Assembly: GCA_963851085.1 (NCBI GenBank)
Contig: CAWKNX010000024.1
Span: 124,001-188,000, forward strand
Length of the DNA stretch: 64,000 nt
Source of the DNA: DATFVJ01 sp963851085
GTDB taxonomy: Bacteria > Actinomycetota > Actinomycetes > Streptosporangiales > Streptosporangiaceae
Direction of reading: 5' to 3'
Shown: in pieces, positions 45,340-53,647 of the stretch
Position numbering within the stretch: position 1 is the stretch's first letter
Layout of the letters: each line of letters starts with the position of its first letter
Translations under genes and position numbers: made by a program
The notes under the pieces: generated by a model
Told to the model about the DNA's origin: nothing
Database searches by the model: none
Seen by the model: only the letters and a program-made list of their open reading frames with translations

Positions 45340-45936
45340 TTACCCCCCCATCCCGGCCGGCCAGCGCCGCACCCCGCTGGCCGGCCGAAGTTCGCCCGGC
45401 TCAGGATCTACCTGAGCCAGGCGCCAGAGCTTTTCGACCTGCCACGCATGGTTCACCAGGCTGGAGGCGCGGACCCGGCCGGCGGAATCGGTGAAGATGA
45501 TGAAAGGCATGACCCGCACGTTGTACTTGTTGTATAGAGCGGGAGAGCCCGTCACAACCCGGAGTCCGCCCAATCCGAGAGCTTCGAGCACTGGTTTGGC
45601 GAGACCGCTCGCGTGCCGTGTCAGGACGATGCTTTCAAGCTGCGGCGCCTCGGGGGCAAGCGCGCGCAGGCCATCTGCCACCGATGGGAACGACTTTAGC
45701 GAGTGATCCGAGAAGACGATCAGCTGGAATGGCTTCGTTTGTCCTGGGGAGTGCACTAGCTGGCCGGTGGAGTCCGCGAGCGACCAGGCCGGGGCCGGAC
45801 TGCCCCTGAGCAGACCATCATCGGCGAGTGCACGCGACCCGGAAAGATAATAGACTTCTACGGTCGCGAATATTGCGATGACCACCGCAGCACAGACAAT
45901 TACCCCAATGACAAGAAACAAAACGGCCGAAACCAC
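45340..45936 (-). CDS. Membrane-anchored thioredoxin-fold protein without CxxC
   Basis: 198 aa. N-terminal helix (about 3-27), then a TlpA/AhpC-like fold. At the active-site position the sequence is VFSDHSLKSF, so both catalytic Cys are absent. Late motif YNVRVMPFIIFTDSAGRV keeps the cis-Pro of the fold. It is the first gene of the unit and could act as a chaperone-like or docking partner rather than an oxidoreductase. GTG 45936 has only a weak ribosome-binding site. Confidence 0.75.
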   Translation of the reverse strand: MVSAVLFLVIGVIVCAAVVIAIFATVEVYYLSGSRALADDGLLRGSPAPAWSLADSTGQLVHSPGQTKPFQLIVFSDHSLKSFPSVADGLRALAPEAPQLESIVLTRHASGLAKPVLEALGLGGLRVVTGSPALYNKYNVRVMPFIIFTDSAGRVRASSLVNHAWQVEKLWRLAQVDPEPGELRPASGVRRWPAGMGG

Positions 45937-46430
45937 TCAGGCCTGACCGCGCAAGAGGAGTATCTTCATTTCACGCTCAGCCTTCTTGCCCTCGGGATAA
46001 TTATAGTGGCGGGCAAAAGCTCACTTACCCGTGATGAGCTTGTCATTAGGCCAACGAAACACAATGGTTCACCGTGCGCAGGCGGATGTCAAGAGCATAT
46101 GCGGCATCTAGTACTACGGGCGCACGATGTGATCCCGGCCGGCCGTTGCGGCACGAGGTTGGGAGCGGGCCGCGTGCGGGATCTTCGCTGGACGTGCAGA
46201 GCCCCAAGCGCGGCCCGGGTGACGTCAGCCGGGCTCGGCTCCGGCCGTGGCCGCGATGGTTACCGGCGCGCGTGCGCCGCTGGCAGCGGCTCTAGGCGGC
46301 CGGAGGGCGCTGCGCGGCCATTGACGGGGCCGCGGCCCGCGCCATACGATCCGGCGGGGCCGGAAAGGCCCGAGAAAACTGGTGATCGCCGGACCTGGGC
46401 CCTGCGGTCTCAGCAGGCAGAGGGTCGGGT
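45937..46430. other. Divergent intergenic region before the secreted protein
   Basis: About 490 bp. The first 140 bp are clearly less GC-rich than the surroundings (TTGCCC and TATAGT at ~45986-46010 resemble promoter elements). An open frame at 46006-46446 is compositionally unlike a protein and was not called. Confidence 0.4.
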
Positions 46431-47120
46431 ATGCGTCAGCGACTAGCCATTATCATCGCGACAGCCGGATTCGTGGTGGGGTCGGGTTTCTGCGTCACCG
46501 CCGCGAGCGCCAGTACCGGAATTCACGCATCCGTCACGAAGAGAGCCGGTCTCGCCGGCTACTACTTCACGGTGAGCAAGACGACCACCGCCCTCAGGCT
46601 CCGGGGCAGCGTCAAGGTGCCGACCTCGACCTGCGGTAAGCGCCTGCGGTCCTACTCGTTGCAGATCGGCGCCGGTTTCACCCGCGGCGGGCTGCACGAG
46701 GACGCGATCGTGGTGCTCATGCTGAATTGCAAGGCAGGCACGCAGGGGACCGGTACCGCGCAACTCGTGGCCGGGTATGACGTCAGCATGCCCGCCACGC
46801 CGATCAAGGCCGGCCAGGTCGTGCGGATAATCGCGACGGTCACCAGCCACGGGTCCTTTGCGAAGATCACTTACGCGAACGGCGCGTCGGCGGCGGTCTG
46901 GGGTCCCGGTGGCAGGCCCACGGGCGCGGACTACGCCCTGACGCTGCCCAACTGGTATCCGCCGCGCTACTCCGCGGTGACGTTCTCCGGCTGCACCGTC
47001 AACAAGAAGAAGCTCTCGGCATTCCACCCGAACATCTGGGAGTCGGTGACCACGCCAGGCGCCGTTGACGGGCGGGTCTCGACGCTGACCGGCGGGACTG
47101 GCTTCACCATCAGCTACTGA
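46431..47120 (+). CDS. Secreted beta-rich protein of unknown function
   Basis: 229 aa; ATG follows GAGGGTCGGGT. Sec-type signal peptide (about 1-28, ending ASAS). The mature part is rich in beta-like strands with two or three Cys (VPTSTCGKRL, LMLNCKAG, FSGCTVNKK). The overall pattern (KVPTSTC, ...GAGF..., GQVVRIIATVT) looks like the beta-sandwich of glutamic (G1/eqolisin) peptidases, but I do not find their catalytic Gln and Glu, so this is only a fold guess. Confidence 0.7.
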   Translation: MRQRLAIIIATAGFVVGSGFCVTAASASTGIHASVTKRAGLAGYYFTVSKTTTALRLRGSVKVPTSTCGKRLRSYSLQIGAGFTRGGLHEDAIVVLMLNCKAGTQGTGTAQLVAGYDVSMPATPIKAGQVVRIIATVTSHGSFAKITYANGASAAVWGPGGRPTGADYALTLPNWYPPRYSAVTFSGCTVNKKKLSAFHPNIWESVTTPGAVDGRVSTLTGGTGFTISY

Positions 47121-47303
47121 CGCCCGAACGGCTGCCGCGCAATGGCGCGCATGTGCTCGCCCCTTCGCAGCAGGGGGTGGGGCCGGTGCCCGCGGGTTCA
47201 TCGGGCCGCATGCACGGCAGCCGCTACTTTTCCGACCGCTGACCTGCGTTGAAGCCGGTCGCCGCGTCGCGGCGATGACTGTGCGCCGCCGGGACGGGCC
47301 GGG

Positions 47304-47738
47304 TCAGACGGCGTCGTCGGGGGTCAGCTGGCGGACCCCGCCCTGGGTTGCCAGGCACAGCATGCGGATGGGCGCGCCGCGCTCGCGCGCGGCCTCGTGC
47401 AGTGCGTGGGACCAGGAACGGTCGGTGTCGCCGATAGTTTTGTCCCCCGGACGGGTCAGCGCGATCACCGCGGAACCCCCGGGCGCGGCGTCATCGAGCA
47501 CGTCGATGATCACGCCGCACAGGTTGCCGACGAGCTCCTGGTCGGGGTGGTCCGGCGTATCGTCGATGGGGATCACAGCGGGTAGCTGCACGCCATCGCC
47601 AGACAGGAACAGCAGCCATAAGCTCCGGCGGTACCGCGAGGTGCGATCGAGTAAGCGGTCGACGCGGTGCAGCACGTCGTCGTCCGTGACGAGCGGGGCG
47701 GTGAGGTCCGGCGGTCCGCCGGGAGCGTCAGTTTCCAT
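47304..47738 (-). CDS. Conserved actinobacterial hypothetical protein
   Basis: 144 aa; ATG at 47738. The central SLWLLFLSGDGVQLPAVIPI, followed by GGSAVIALTRPGD and the terminal GGVRQLTPDDA, matches a short, widespread actinobacterial family I cannot name. No signal or membrane helix. It stands alone between the secreted-protein gene and the Wadjet-like island; there is no evidence that it belongs to the island. Confidence 0.7.
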   Translation of the reverse strand: METDAPGGPPDLTAPLVTDDDVLHRVDRLLDRTSRYRRSLWLLFLSGDGVQLPAVIPIDDTPDHPDQELVGNLCGVIIDVLDDAAPGGSAVIALTRPGDKTIGDTDRSWSHALHEAARERGAPIRMLCLATQGGVRQLTPDDAV

Positions 47739-47912
47739 GTTGCCAAGTCAAGCGCGCTGCGGAGCTCCTGTCCGCTGGTCGGTGCCGTTATTGCGACATG
47801 ATCCCGGCTCCGCCCGACTGCCACCAACGAGCGCCCTTGGCCACCTACGTGCCCATGCGGGCACGTTGGTCCGTTCTCGACCTCGCTTCGACTGCCCGCC
47901 GAGTCAACTTGT

Positions 47913-47999
47913 AAGCTGCTGGCCGTCGACCTCGGGTACCGGGCCTTCGCCCTGCTCATCGCCGCGAACGGGATCGGCGGCGGCATGTTCGCCGCCCCC
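47913..47999 (+). pseudogene. Short relic of an MFS (DHA2-like) transporter
   Basis: In one frame the bases read LLAVDLGYRAFALLIAANGI followed by GGGMFAAP, a match to the helix region with the LxxNGxGxGLFAAPN pattern of drug/proton MFS exporters. Only ~29 codons remain. It sits 117 bp beyond the jetC stop, in the place where jetD would be expected, and may mark an insertion or deletion border. Confidence 0.5.
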
Positions 48000-48116
48000 C
48001 AACTTGTCGTCGATCATGAGGCATGCACCGGCACCTGCGTGAGGTCGCTGCGACGGTCGGCCGGTAAGGCGCCATCGGAGAGCCAAAGCGTGAGCAAGTA
48101 CATGGCCACGATGTCC

Positions 48117-51100
48117 TCACGCCGCAGCGGTGATCGTCCGCCGGGTGCCGGGCGAACCTAGTGCGGCGGGCAGCTCACCCGCCTCGTCGGCGAGGAGTTG
48201 CGCTCCATCCCACACCAGCAGCAGGCCGCTGACAGTGTGCTCGATGGGAGAGTGCGCCAGGTCGTAGTGCGCTGCGGCGCGGACAGCGGCCTGGGTCGCC
48301 CACAGGTCATAGCCTGTCATGAACAGGTCGAGGTCGAACTGTGCGGCAAGGCCCATCAGCTCGCCGCGGCCGGTGTCGTCCACCCCCGCGAACGCCTCGT
48401 CGAGGGCGAGCAGGCGCGGTGCGTGCGGATGCGCCGAGTTCAGCATCGCGTGCGCTGCGGCGAACAGCGGCAGGTGCAGTGAGACCGATTGCTCGCCGCC
48501 CGATAGCTGGCTGTGCCGTGCCCGGGTAAGTCTCTCCTCGGTGCCCTCAGGGCTGACCATCTGGAACATGAATTGTCGCCAGCGACGGTAGTCCAGTACC
48601 TGGGCCAGCAACTCTCGGTAGGGGAGTTCACGATGCCTGGCACGAGCGGTCTTGATCTGCGCGGCGAAGTGGCCGCGCATCCGGGCTAGGGAGTCCGGAT
48701 TGAGCCGGGAGGCGTCCGCGTCCAGCAGCCCGCACACCGCGCGCTGCTCGTCGTCGAGCCCGTCCGCCAGCAGCCACCTCACACCGACCGTCTTGCCGGA
48801 GGACATCTTCCTTGACCGCATCTCGGTGTTCATCTGGGTGATCAGGTCCCTGGCGTCCACGGTCCGCTCGTGGATCTGCTGTGCGAGCCTGGCCAGCAGC
48901 GCGTCTTCGAGGATGCGCTGCTCGGAGTCGGTCAGCAGCAGTTGCTGGTCGCGGCGGGCGGCCGCGATGCGCTCCGCGAACGCGCCGGCCGGGAGCAGCC
49001 CCTGCTCATCGGCGATGCGGACGACGATGATGCCGTCGGCGCCGTCCCACTCCGGGTGGTAGTCCTGGCCGGCCGCGGCCAGCTGGGTCTGTAGATCCTC
49101 CAGCGCCCGGGTCAGCCGGGTAGTGGAGATCTTCAGTGACGTCTCGGTCGGCGTGAGATCGCGGGTGACCTCGAGGATCGCCGCGTGCACGTCGACGACC
49201 GCAGGGGGCAGGTCATCACCGGTCCAGTCCGCCTCCTGCGCGGGCCAGGCCAGACCCGGCGGGCACTTCAGCACGTCCAGCAGCTCCCGGGCGGCGAACG
49301 GCGCGAGACCGCGTGCGGTGGCTCGCTCCTCCTCCAAAGCCACGCCGAGTGCGCGCCTGCCGCTGGAGACCCGCTCGGCGGCGGCGCTGGCAGCCTTGAT
49401 GGCCTCGATCTCGGCGCTGCGGGCAGATTGCGCGGCCGACTGGCCGGCCGTGATCCCCCGCTCCGCCGCTTCGATCTGTGCCATCACCTCCTTGGCTTCC
49501 TTGCCGACGGCTCCCTGCAGGGCCGCCAGTTTGGCGGCCTCCTCGGTATGCCGGCGGCGGGCCTCTCGTTCGGTCCCGGCACAGGCGCGCTCCTCATCGC
49601 TGGCCTGTTCCAGCCGGGCTCGGGCGTCGGTGACCGTGCCGCGCTGCTGCCTCTCTTCGCGACGGCGGCCGGTGATCTCCCGGGCCGTGGTCTCGAACCG
49701 CCGGGTGGCGGCCTCCACCCGGTCGGCCTGGTCCCATTCGATGGCGTGGTCGACGGCGCTGCGGCGCAATGCCCGCTCGGTGACGGTGCAGGCGGCCACC
49801 GACTCGTCGTAGCCGGCCTGGGCGCCGTCGGCGGCCGCCCGGGCCGAGCGCAGCTCCCCGACTGCTTGGGAGTGCGTGCGCAGCGCGGCGGCGATCGCGG
49901 TGGTGCGGGGAAGCGCGGCGTGCGCCCGCGCGAACATGGACAGCGTGTCGGCCAGCCCGCTGAGCTTCCGATCGAGGGCGGTCAGCCGCTCCTTCAGCTC
50001 GGCGATCCGGGCATCGCACTCGGCCATGCGCGCGGCCCGGCGGCGGGCACGGGCGGTCGCGCCGATGTACTCGGCATGGTCCTTGTGGTGCGCACCGGCG
50101 GTGACACCGTGGGAGTAGCGGCCGTCGGCGCCGATCACGGCGGCCGAGGAGAACAATTCGCCGTCCATGGCGATGGAGGCCAGCACGGCGCCGATCCGCA
50201 CGGCGGGCACCGGGGTGTCATCCTCGGGCACCAGCACGCCGGCGAGGCTGGCGCCCTCCACCGGTGTGCCGGGGACCAGGTAACCGTCGCTGTCCCCGGC
50301 GGTGACCTCGCGGCCGGTCGGCGTGATCACGGCAGCTAGCATTCCGGTGGCTTCAAGCGCTGCCTCAAGCGCGGCGGCCTGCGCTTCACTGACGTCGTCG
50401 GCGAAGCGAACCAGCCGCCACAGCGGTGCGCCGTCCTGTCCTGACCGGTCGGCAGTACGTCCGGGGTGGGCCGGCGGTGCGTCGTCGCGCTGCGAGGCGA
50501 TCCGGTCTCGCTCCTCGGCGATGCGCTCCCGTTCGGTCTGCGCGGCGCCCCGCTGGGCGCGCAGCCGCGCCTGTTCGTCGCGGATGGCCTGCTCGGCGGC
50601 GGTGGTCGCGCCGGTGAACACCGACTCGAGGGTGGCGCCATCCTGGCCGCCGAACACCTCGATGGCCACGCTGAGGCCCTCGGCCAGTTCCCGCATCGCC
50701 GTCTCGCCCAGCATATCGGCGTAGTCGGCCGCCCAGCGCTCCAGCGCGGCCTGGGCGTCAGCGCGGGCCGTGTCCACCGCATCGGCGGCGGCCTGTTCGG
50801 CCTGCTCGGCGGCGGTCACGGCCGCCAGCGCCCGGTCAAGCGCGAGCCTGGTCAGATCACGGGCGTGTTCGGCCCTGTGGTGCGCCGCCAGCGCGGCCCG
50901 CACCGCTCGGACGGCTTCCAGCCGGGCGGTGACCCGGGCGCCGGCCCGTTCGGTGAACCCGTCGGCCCCGGCGTCGGCGGGCTGCCAGCCTATCCCGGCC
51001 GCGGCGGCGTGATCGGCGAGTTCAGCCGCTGTGCGGGAGACCAGCGACTCCAGGTCGGCGAGAGCCGCCGCGGCTTGGTCCAGGTAAGCGCGGGCACGGG

Positions 51101-52172
51101 CGGTCCCCTCGGTGCGCCGGGCGAGTTCCACGGCGGCCTCGGCGGCGGCCCGCTCGTTGGTGCGGACGAGCCGGTCAAGGTCGGCGAGTTGCTCGACCGC
51201 CTTGTAGGCGCTGCTCGATCTCAGCTGGTCGAGCCGGGCGCGCAATCCGGCGAGCGCGTTCTCCGCCTCCTCCCGGCGGGCCTGCGTCTGCACTTGCGCG
51301 ATTTCGGCGCTCGCCAGGGCCGTGATGTCGTCGGCGAGCTCGGCGCGCCGCTGCGCGCTGGCCCCTCGTCGGCGGCTGAGCGCGTCGGCGGCCGACCTGG
51401 CGTGGGTGCGCAGATAAGTGGTGTAGGAGGCGAGGAAGGTGTGGGTGGCCTCGTCGGCGGCCACCAGCCCTTCCAGCGTCGTGGCGACCGCCTCCATGTC
51501 GTCGAACGAGCGGGCCGCCTCGGCGATCAGCTCGTCGTCGACCGGGCGCAGCCCGTCGGTGAGCGTGTCCGACAGCTTCGCCGGGTCGAGGTTCTTGGCC
51601 AGCTGCGGCCGCCGCAGCGTCAGGATCAGGGTGATCAGCTGCTCGTAGCGTTCCCGGCCGAGGCCGAACAACCGCTGGTCGATGGCGGCCCGGTAGTCGG
51701 TGGGGGAGGCATACAGGCTCGGCTCCCCGATCTCCTCGGCGAGCTGTTTCTTGGTCATGGGCCGGTCGTCGGCGGTGATGAGCGAGAAGTCCGCACCGAC
51801 TCGGCCGTCAGCGAGGAAGTGCCAGCGGACTGGGGTGTCGCGGTGCCTCTGGGCGTGCAGGCCAATGCCGATGGTGACGGCCTCGCCGGTGTCGCGATGC
51901 CGCAGCTCCAGCCACACATAGCCGACCGCGTTCTCGCCGCCGCGGAACAGGAGGTTGGACTTCATGGTCCGGTCCTCGGAGGCGAACGGGTTCAGCCGCT
52001 TCGGGTCGATCCGGCCGTCCAGCACGAACGGGAACAGAACCTCAAGAGCCTTGGTCTTCCCAGAGCCGTTCGGACCGCGCAGAATCAGCCAGCCACTGGC
52101 GAAGCAGAACTCCTCGTCCCGGTAATCCCACATGTTGATGATTCCGGCACGGGTGGGTTGGAAGCGGGTCAC
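48117..52172 (-). CDS. jetC: Wadjet type III JetC homologue (TIGR02680, SMC/SbcC-like ATPase)
   Basis: 1351 aa, the usual size of this family. Walker A GPNGSGKT at 33-40 in a typical N-terminus (GIINMWDYRDEEFCFASGWL). A long coiled-coil centre rich in Ala/Glu/Arg surrounds a hinge-like region (VTAGDSDGYLVPGTPVEGA). At the C-terminus are the signature LSGGEQSVSLHL (~1225) and Walker B LLALDEAFAGVDD (~1252). GTG start preceded by GAAGGAAGG. JetC subunits form SMC-type loop-extruding motors that detect circular DNA. Located 71 bp downstream of jetB. No JetD follows. Confidence 0.9.
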   Translation of the reverse strand: MTRFQPTRAGIINMWDYRDEEFCFASGWLILRGPNGSGKTKALEVLFPFVLDGRIDPKRLNPFASEDRTMKSNLLFRGGENAVGYVWLELRHRDTGEAVTIGIGLHAQRHRDTPVRWHFLADGRVGADFSLITADDRPMTKKQLAEEIGEPSLYASPTDYRAAIDQRLFGLGRERYEQLITLILTLRRPQLAKNLDPAKLSDTLTDGLRPVDDELIAEAARSFDDMEAVATTLEGLVAADEATHTFLASYTTYLRTHARSAADALSRRRGASAQRRAELADDITALASAEIAQVQTQARREEAENALAGLRARLDQLRSSSAYKAVEQLADLDRLVRTNERAAAEAAVELARRTEGTARARAYLDQAAAALADLESLVSRTAAELADHAAAAGIGWQPADAGADGFTERAGARVTARLEAVRAVRAALAAHHRAEHARDLTRLALDRALAAVTAAEQAEQAAADAVDTARADAQAALERWAADYADMLGETAMRELAEGLSVAIEVFGGQDGATLESVFTGATTAAEQAIRDEQARLRAQRGAAQTERERIAEERDRIASQRDDAPPAHPGRTADRSGQDGAPLWRLVRFADDVSEAQAAALEAALEATGMLAAVITPTGREVTAGDSDGYLVPGTPVEGASLAGVLVPEDDTPVPAVRIGAVLASIAMDGELFSSAAVIGADGRYSHGVTAGAHHKDHAEYIGATARARRRAARMAECDARIAELKERLTALDRKLSGLADTLSMFARAHAALPRTTAIAAALRTHSQAVGELRSARAAADGAQAGYDESVAACTVTERALRRSAVDHAIEWDQADRVEAATRRFETTAREITGRRREERQQRGTVTDARARLEQASDEERACAGTEREARRRHTEEAAKLAALQGAVGKEAKEVMAQIEAAERGITAGQSAAQSARSAEIEAIKAASAAAERVSSGRRALGVALEEERATARGLAPFAARELLDVLKCPPGLAWPAQEADWTGDDLPPAVVDVHAAILEVTRDLTPTETSLKISTTRLTRALEDLQTQLAAAGQDYHPEWDGADGIIVVRIADEQGLLPAGAFAERIAAARRDQQLLLTDSEQRILEDALLARLAQQIHERTVDARDLITQMNTEMRSRKMSSGKTVGVRWLLADGLDDEQRAVCGLLDADASRLNPDSLARMRGHFAAQIKTARARHRELPYRELLAQVLDYRRWRQFMFQMVSPEGTEERLTRARHSQLSGGEQSVSLHLPLFAAAHAMLNSAHPHAPRLLALDEAFAGVDDTGRGELMGLAAQFDLDLFMTGYDLWATQAAVRAAAHYDLAHSPIEHTVSGLLLVWDGAQLLADEAGELPAALGSPGTRRTITAAA

Positions 52173-52243
52173 GCGGAGCCTTCCTTCGCGGTCATTCCGT
52201 CATTCTCGCCGTCGGCGCGTTGATGGAAAGAAGTGTCGCCGGC

Positions 52244-53647
52244 TCAGGACGCGCCGGGCGGCGGGTTCTTGATGTGCGCGGTGATGCTGCGGTAGCGGGC
52301 CAGCAGGGGCAGCACAAGCAGGCCGCCGTCCACCCTCGCCACCAGGCCCAGCGAGGCAAGCAGGGCGACCGCCTCGGTCAGCAGGCGGCCCGGGTCGGCG
52401 GCCTGTTTCTCCGCCATGCCAGCGCCGAAATCCTCGACCAGCTTCCGCAGCTCGGTGCGCAACCACACGTCGCTGAGGAATGGGTAGGCGGCATCCGCGG
52501 CGCCGGCGGTATCGCAGGCACCGCCGGCTGATCCGGAATCGGTTCCGTCCCCGGGCCGCCCAAAGTCCTCGGGCTCCGGCCGCCATGCCTCTTCGGCGAG
52601 CAAGGCGGCGACGCGGTTCCGGCCCGGCAGGGCCGCGTCGATCCGCCGGGCGGCATCGGCCAGCCGTTCCGCCGCGGTGGCCGTGGGCAGCGGTTCGATC
52701 TTGGATCTGCGGTGGTGCAGGTAGCCGGCGATGCGCGCGCACAGCAGCAGTGCGGCCTGCGCGACGGTGCCGGTCGAAGGGAACGCCACGTCGGAGAACC
52801 GCTGCCCGGCGTTGACCAGCGCCACCCCTTCGGCGCGCCGCTCCAGGCGCAGGCCGGTGAGCCGCTCGACGTCCTCGGCGAGGCTCGCCGAACGCAGCTG
52901 GCCGCGCAGCCCTTCATCGACGTCGGCGTAGTAGACGACCGGCTGCTCCACGACGAGCCGCCGAGCTTGCCGCGCGGTCACGCGCCGCCGCTCCTCACGG
53001 CCCTGGGCCGGCGCCCCGCCGCCGGGGCCATCCAGCAGTTCGGTGACCGAGTTCAGATGCTGCAGTACCCGGCTGGGCGCGTAGATGGCACCGGTCACCT
53101 CGCGGCCGATGTCGTAGAGCGCCTCGGCACGTTCGGGGTCGTTGACCCAATCGATGGCCGAGCCGTCGGCCATCCGCACAGCGCCGCGCGCCTCCAGCCA
53201 GGCGACCGCGTCGACGAACGCGTCCCGGTCGTGTTTGCGGCCGGTGTCCATGCCCAGGCCGTCGATGCGCGCGGCGTCGGCGGCGACCGAGCCGGCCAGC
53301 TCGCTGAGTGTGATCTGGGCGCCGGAGCGGCCCAGCGCGGACAAGGTCAGCACCAGGTAGCCATAGCGGCGGCGGTCGAACGGCCGCCGCGCACGGGTGA
53401 CCGCCGGGCGGGTGCTGTCAAGCGCGTCCTGCACACGGCGCAGCCGGATGGTGTCTCCGCTGGACAGGAGCGTGTAGCCGAGGACATCGCCGAAGTCGCT
53501 CCGCAGTTGCCTGACCCACTTGCGCACGAGCGGAAGCGTCGAGGAATCTGGATATGACGCGGTGACCAGCGGGTGGCGCAGCATCAGCCGCGCCGCCTTC
53601 TGATATTCGGCCAGCTCGAGCGAGCCGACGTCCGCGGCGACCCTCAT
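52244..53647 (-). CDS. jetB: Wadjet type III JetB homologue (DUF2398/TIGR02678)
   Basis: 467 aa. The N-terminus (LAEYQKAARLMLRHPLVTAS then YPDSSTLPLVRKWVRQLRSD) and FDRRRYGYLVLTLSALGR match DUF2398, the winged-helix kleisin-like/accessory subunit of Wadjet III. ATG at 53647 overlaps the jetA stop (ATGA at 53644-53647), so jetA and jetB are coupled. The C-terminal third carries winged-helix-like elements (LLTEAVALLASLGLVARVDGG). Confidence 0.9.
   Translation of the reverse strand: MRVAADVGSLELAEYQKAARLMLRHPLVTASYPDSSTLPLVRKWVRQLRSDFGDVLGYTLLSSGDTIRLRRVQDALDSTRPAVTRARRPFDRRRYGYLVLTLSALGRSGAQITLSELAGSVAADAARIDGLGMDTGRKHDRDAFVDAVAWLEARGAVRMADGSAIDWVNDPERAEALYDIGREVTGAIYAPSRVLQHLNSVTELLDGPGGGAPAQGREERRRVTARQARRLVVEQPVVYYADVDEGLRGQLRSASLAEDVERLTGLRLERRAEGVALVNAGQRFSDVAFPSTGTVAQAALLLCARIAGYLHHRRSKIEPLPTATAAERLADAARRIDAALPGRNRVAALLAEEAWRPEPEDFGRPGDGTDSGSAGGACDTAGAADAAYPFLSDVWLRTELRKLVEDFGAGMAEKQAADPGRLLTEAVALLASLGLVARVDGGLLVLPLLARYRSITAHIKNPPPGAS

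Noticed and set aside
46006..46446. 146-aa ORF upstream of the secreted protein
   Set aside because: Arg/Gly/Pro-rich with no domain, no start signal and overlap with the promoter region.
48198..52223. Plus-strand ORFs opposite jetC
   Set aside because: No recognisable motif; the minus strand has Walker A, signature and Walker B.
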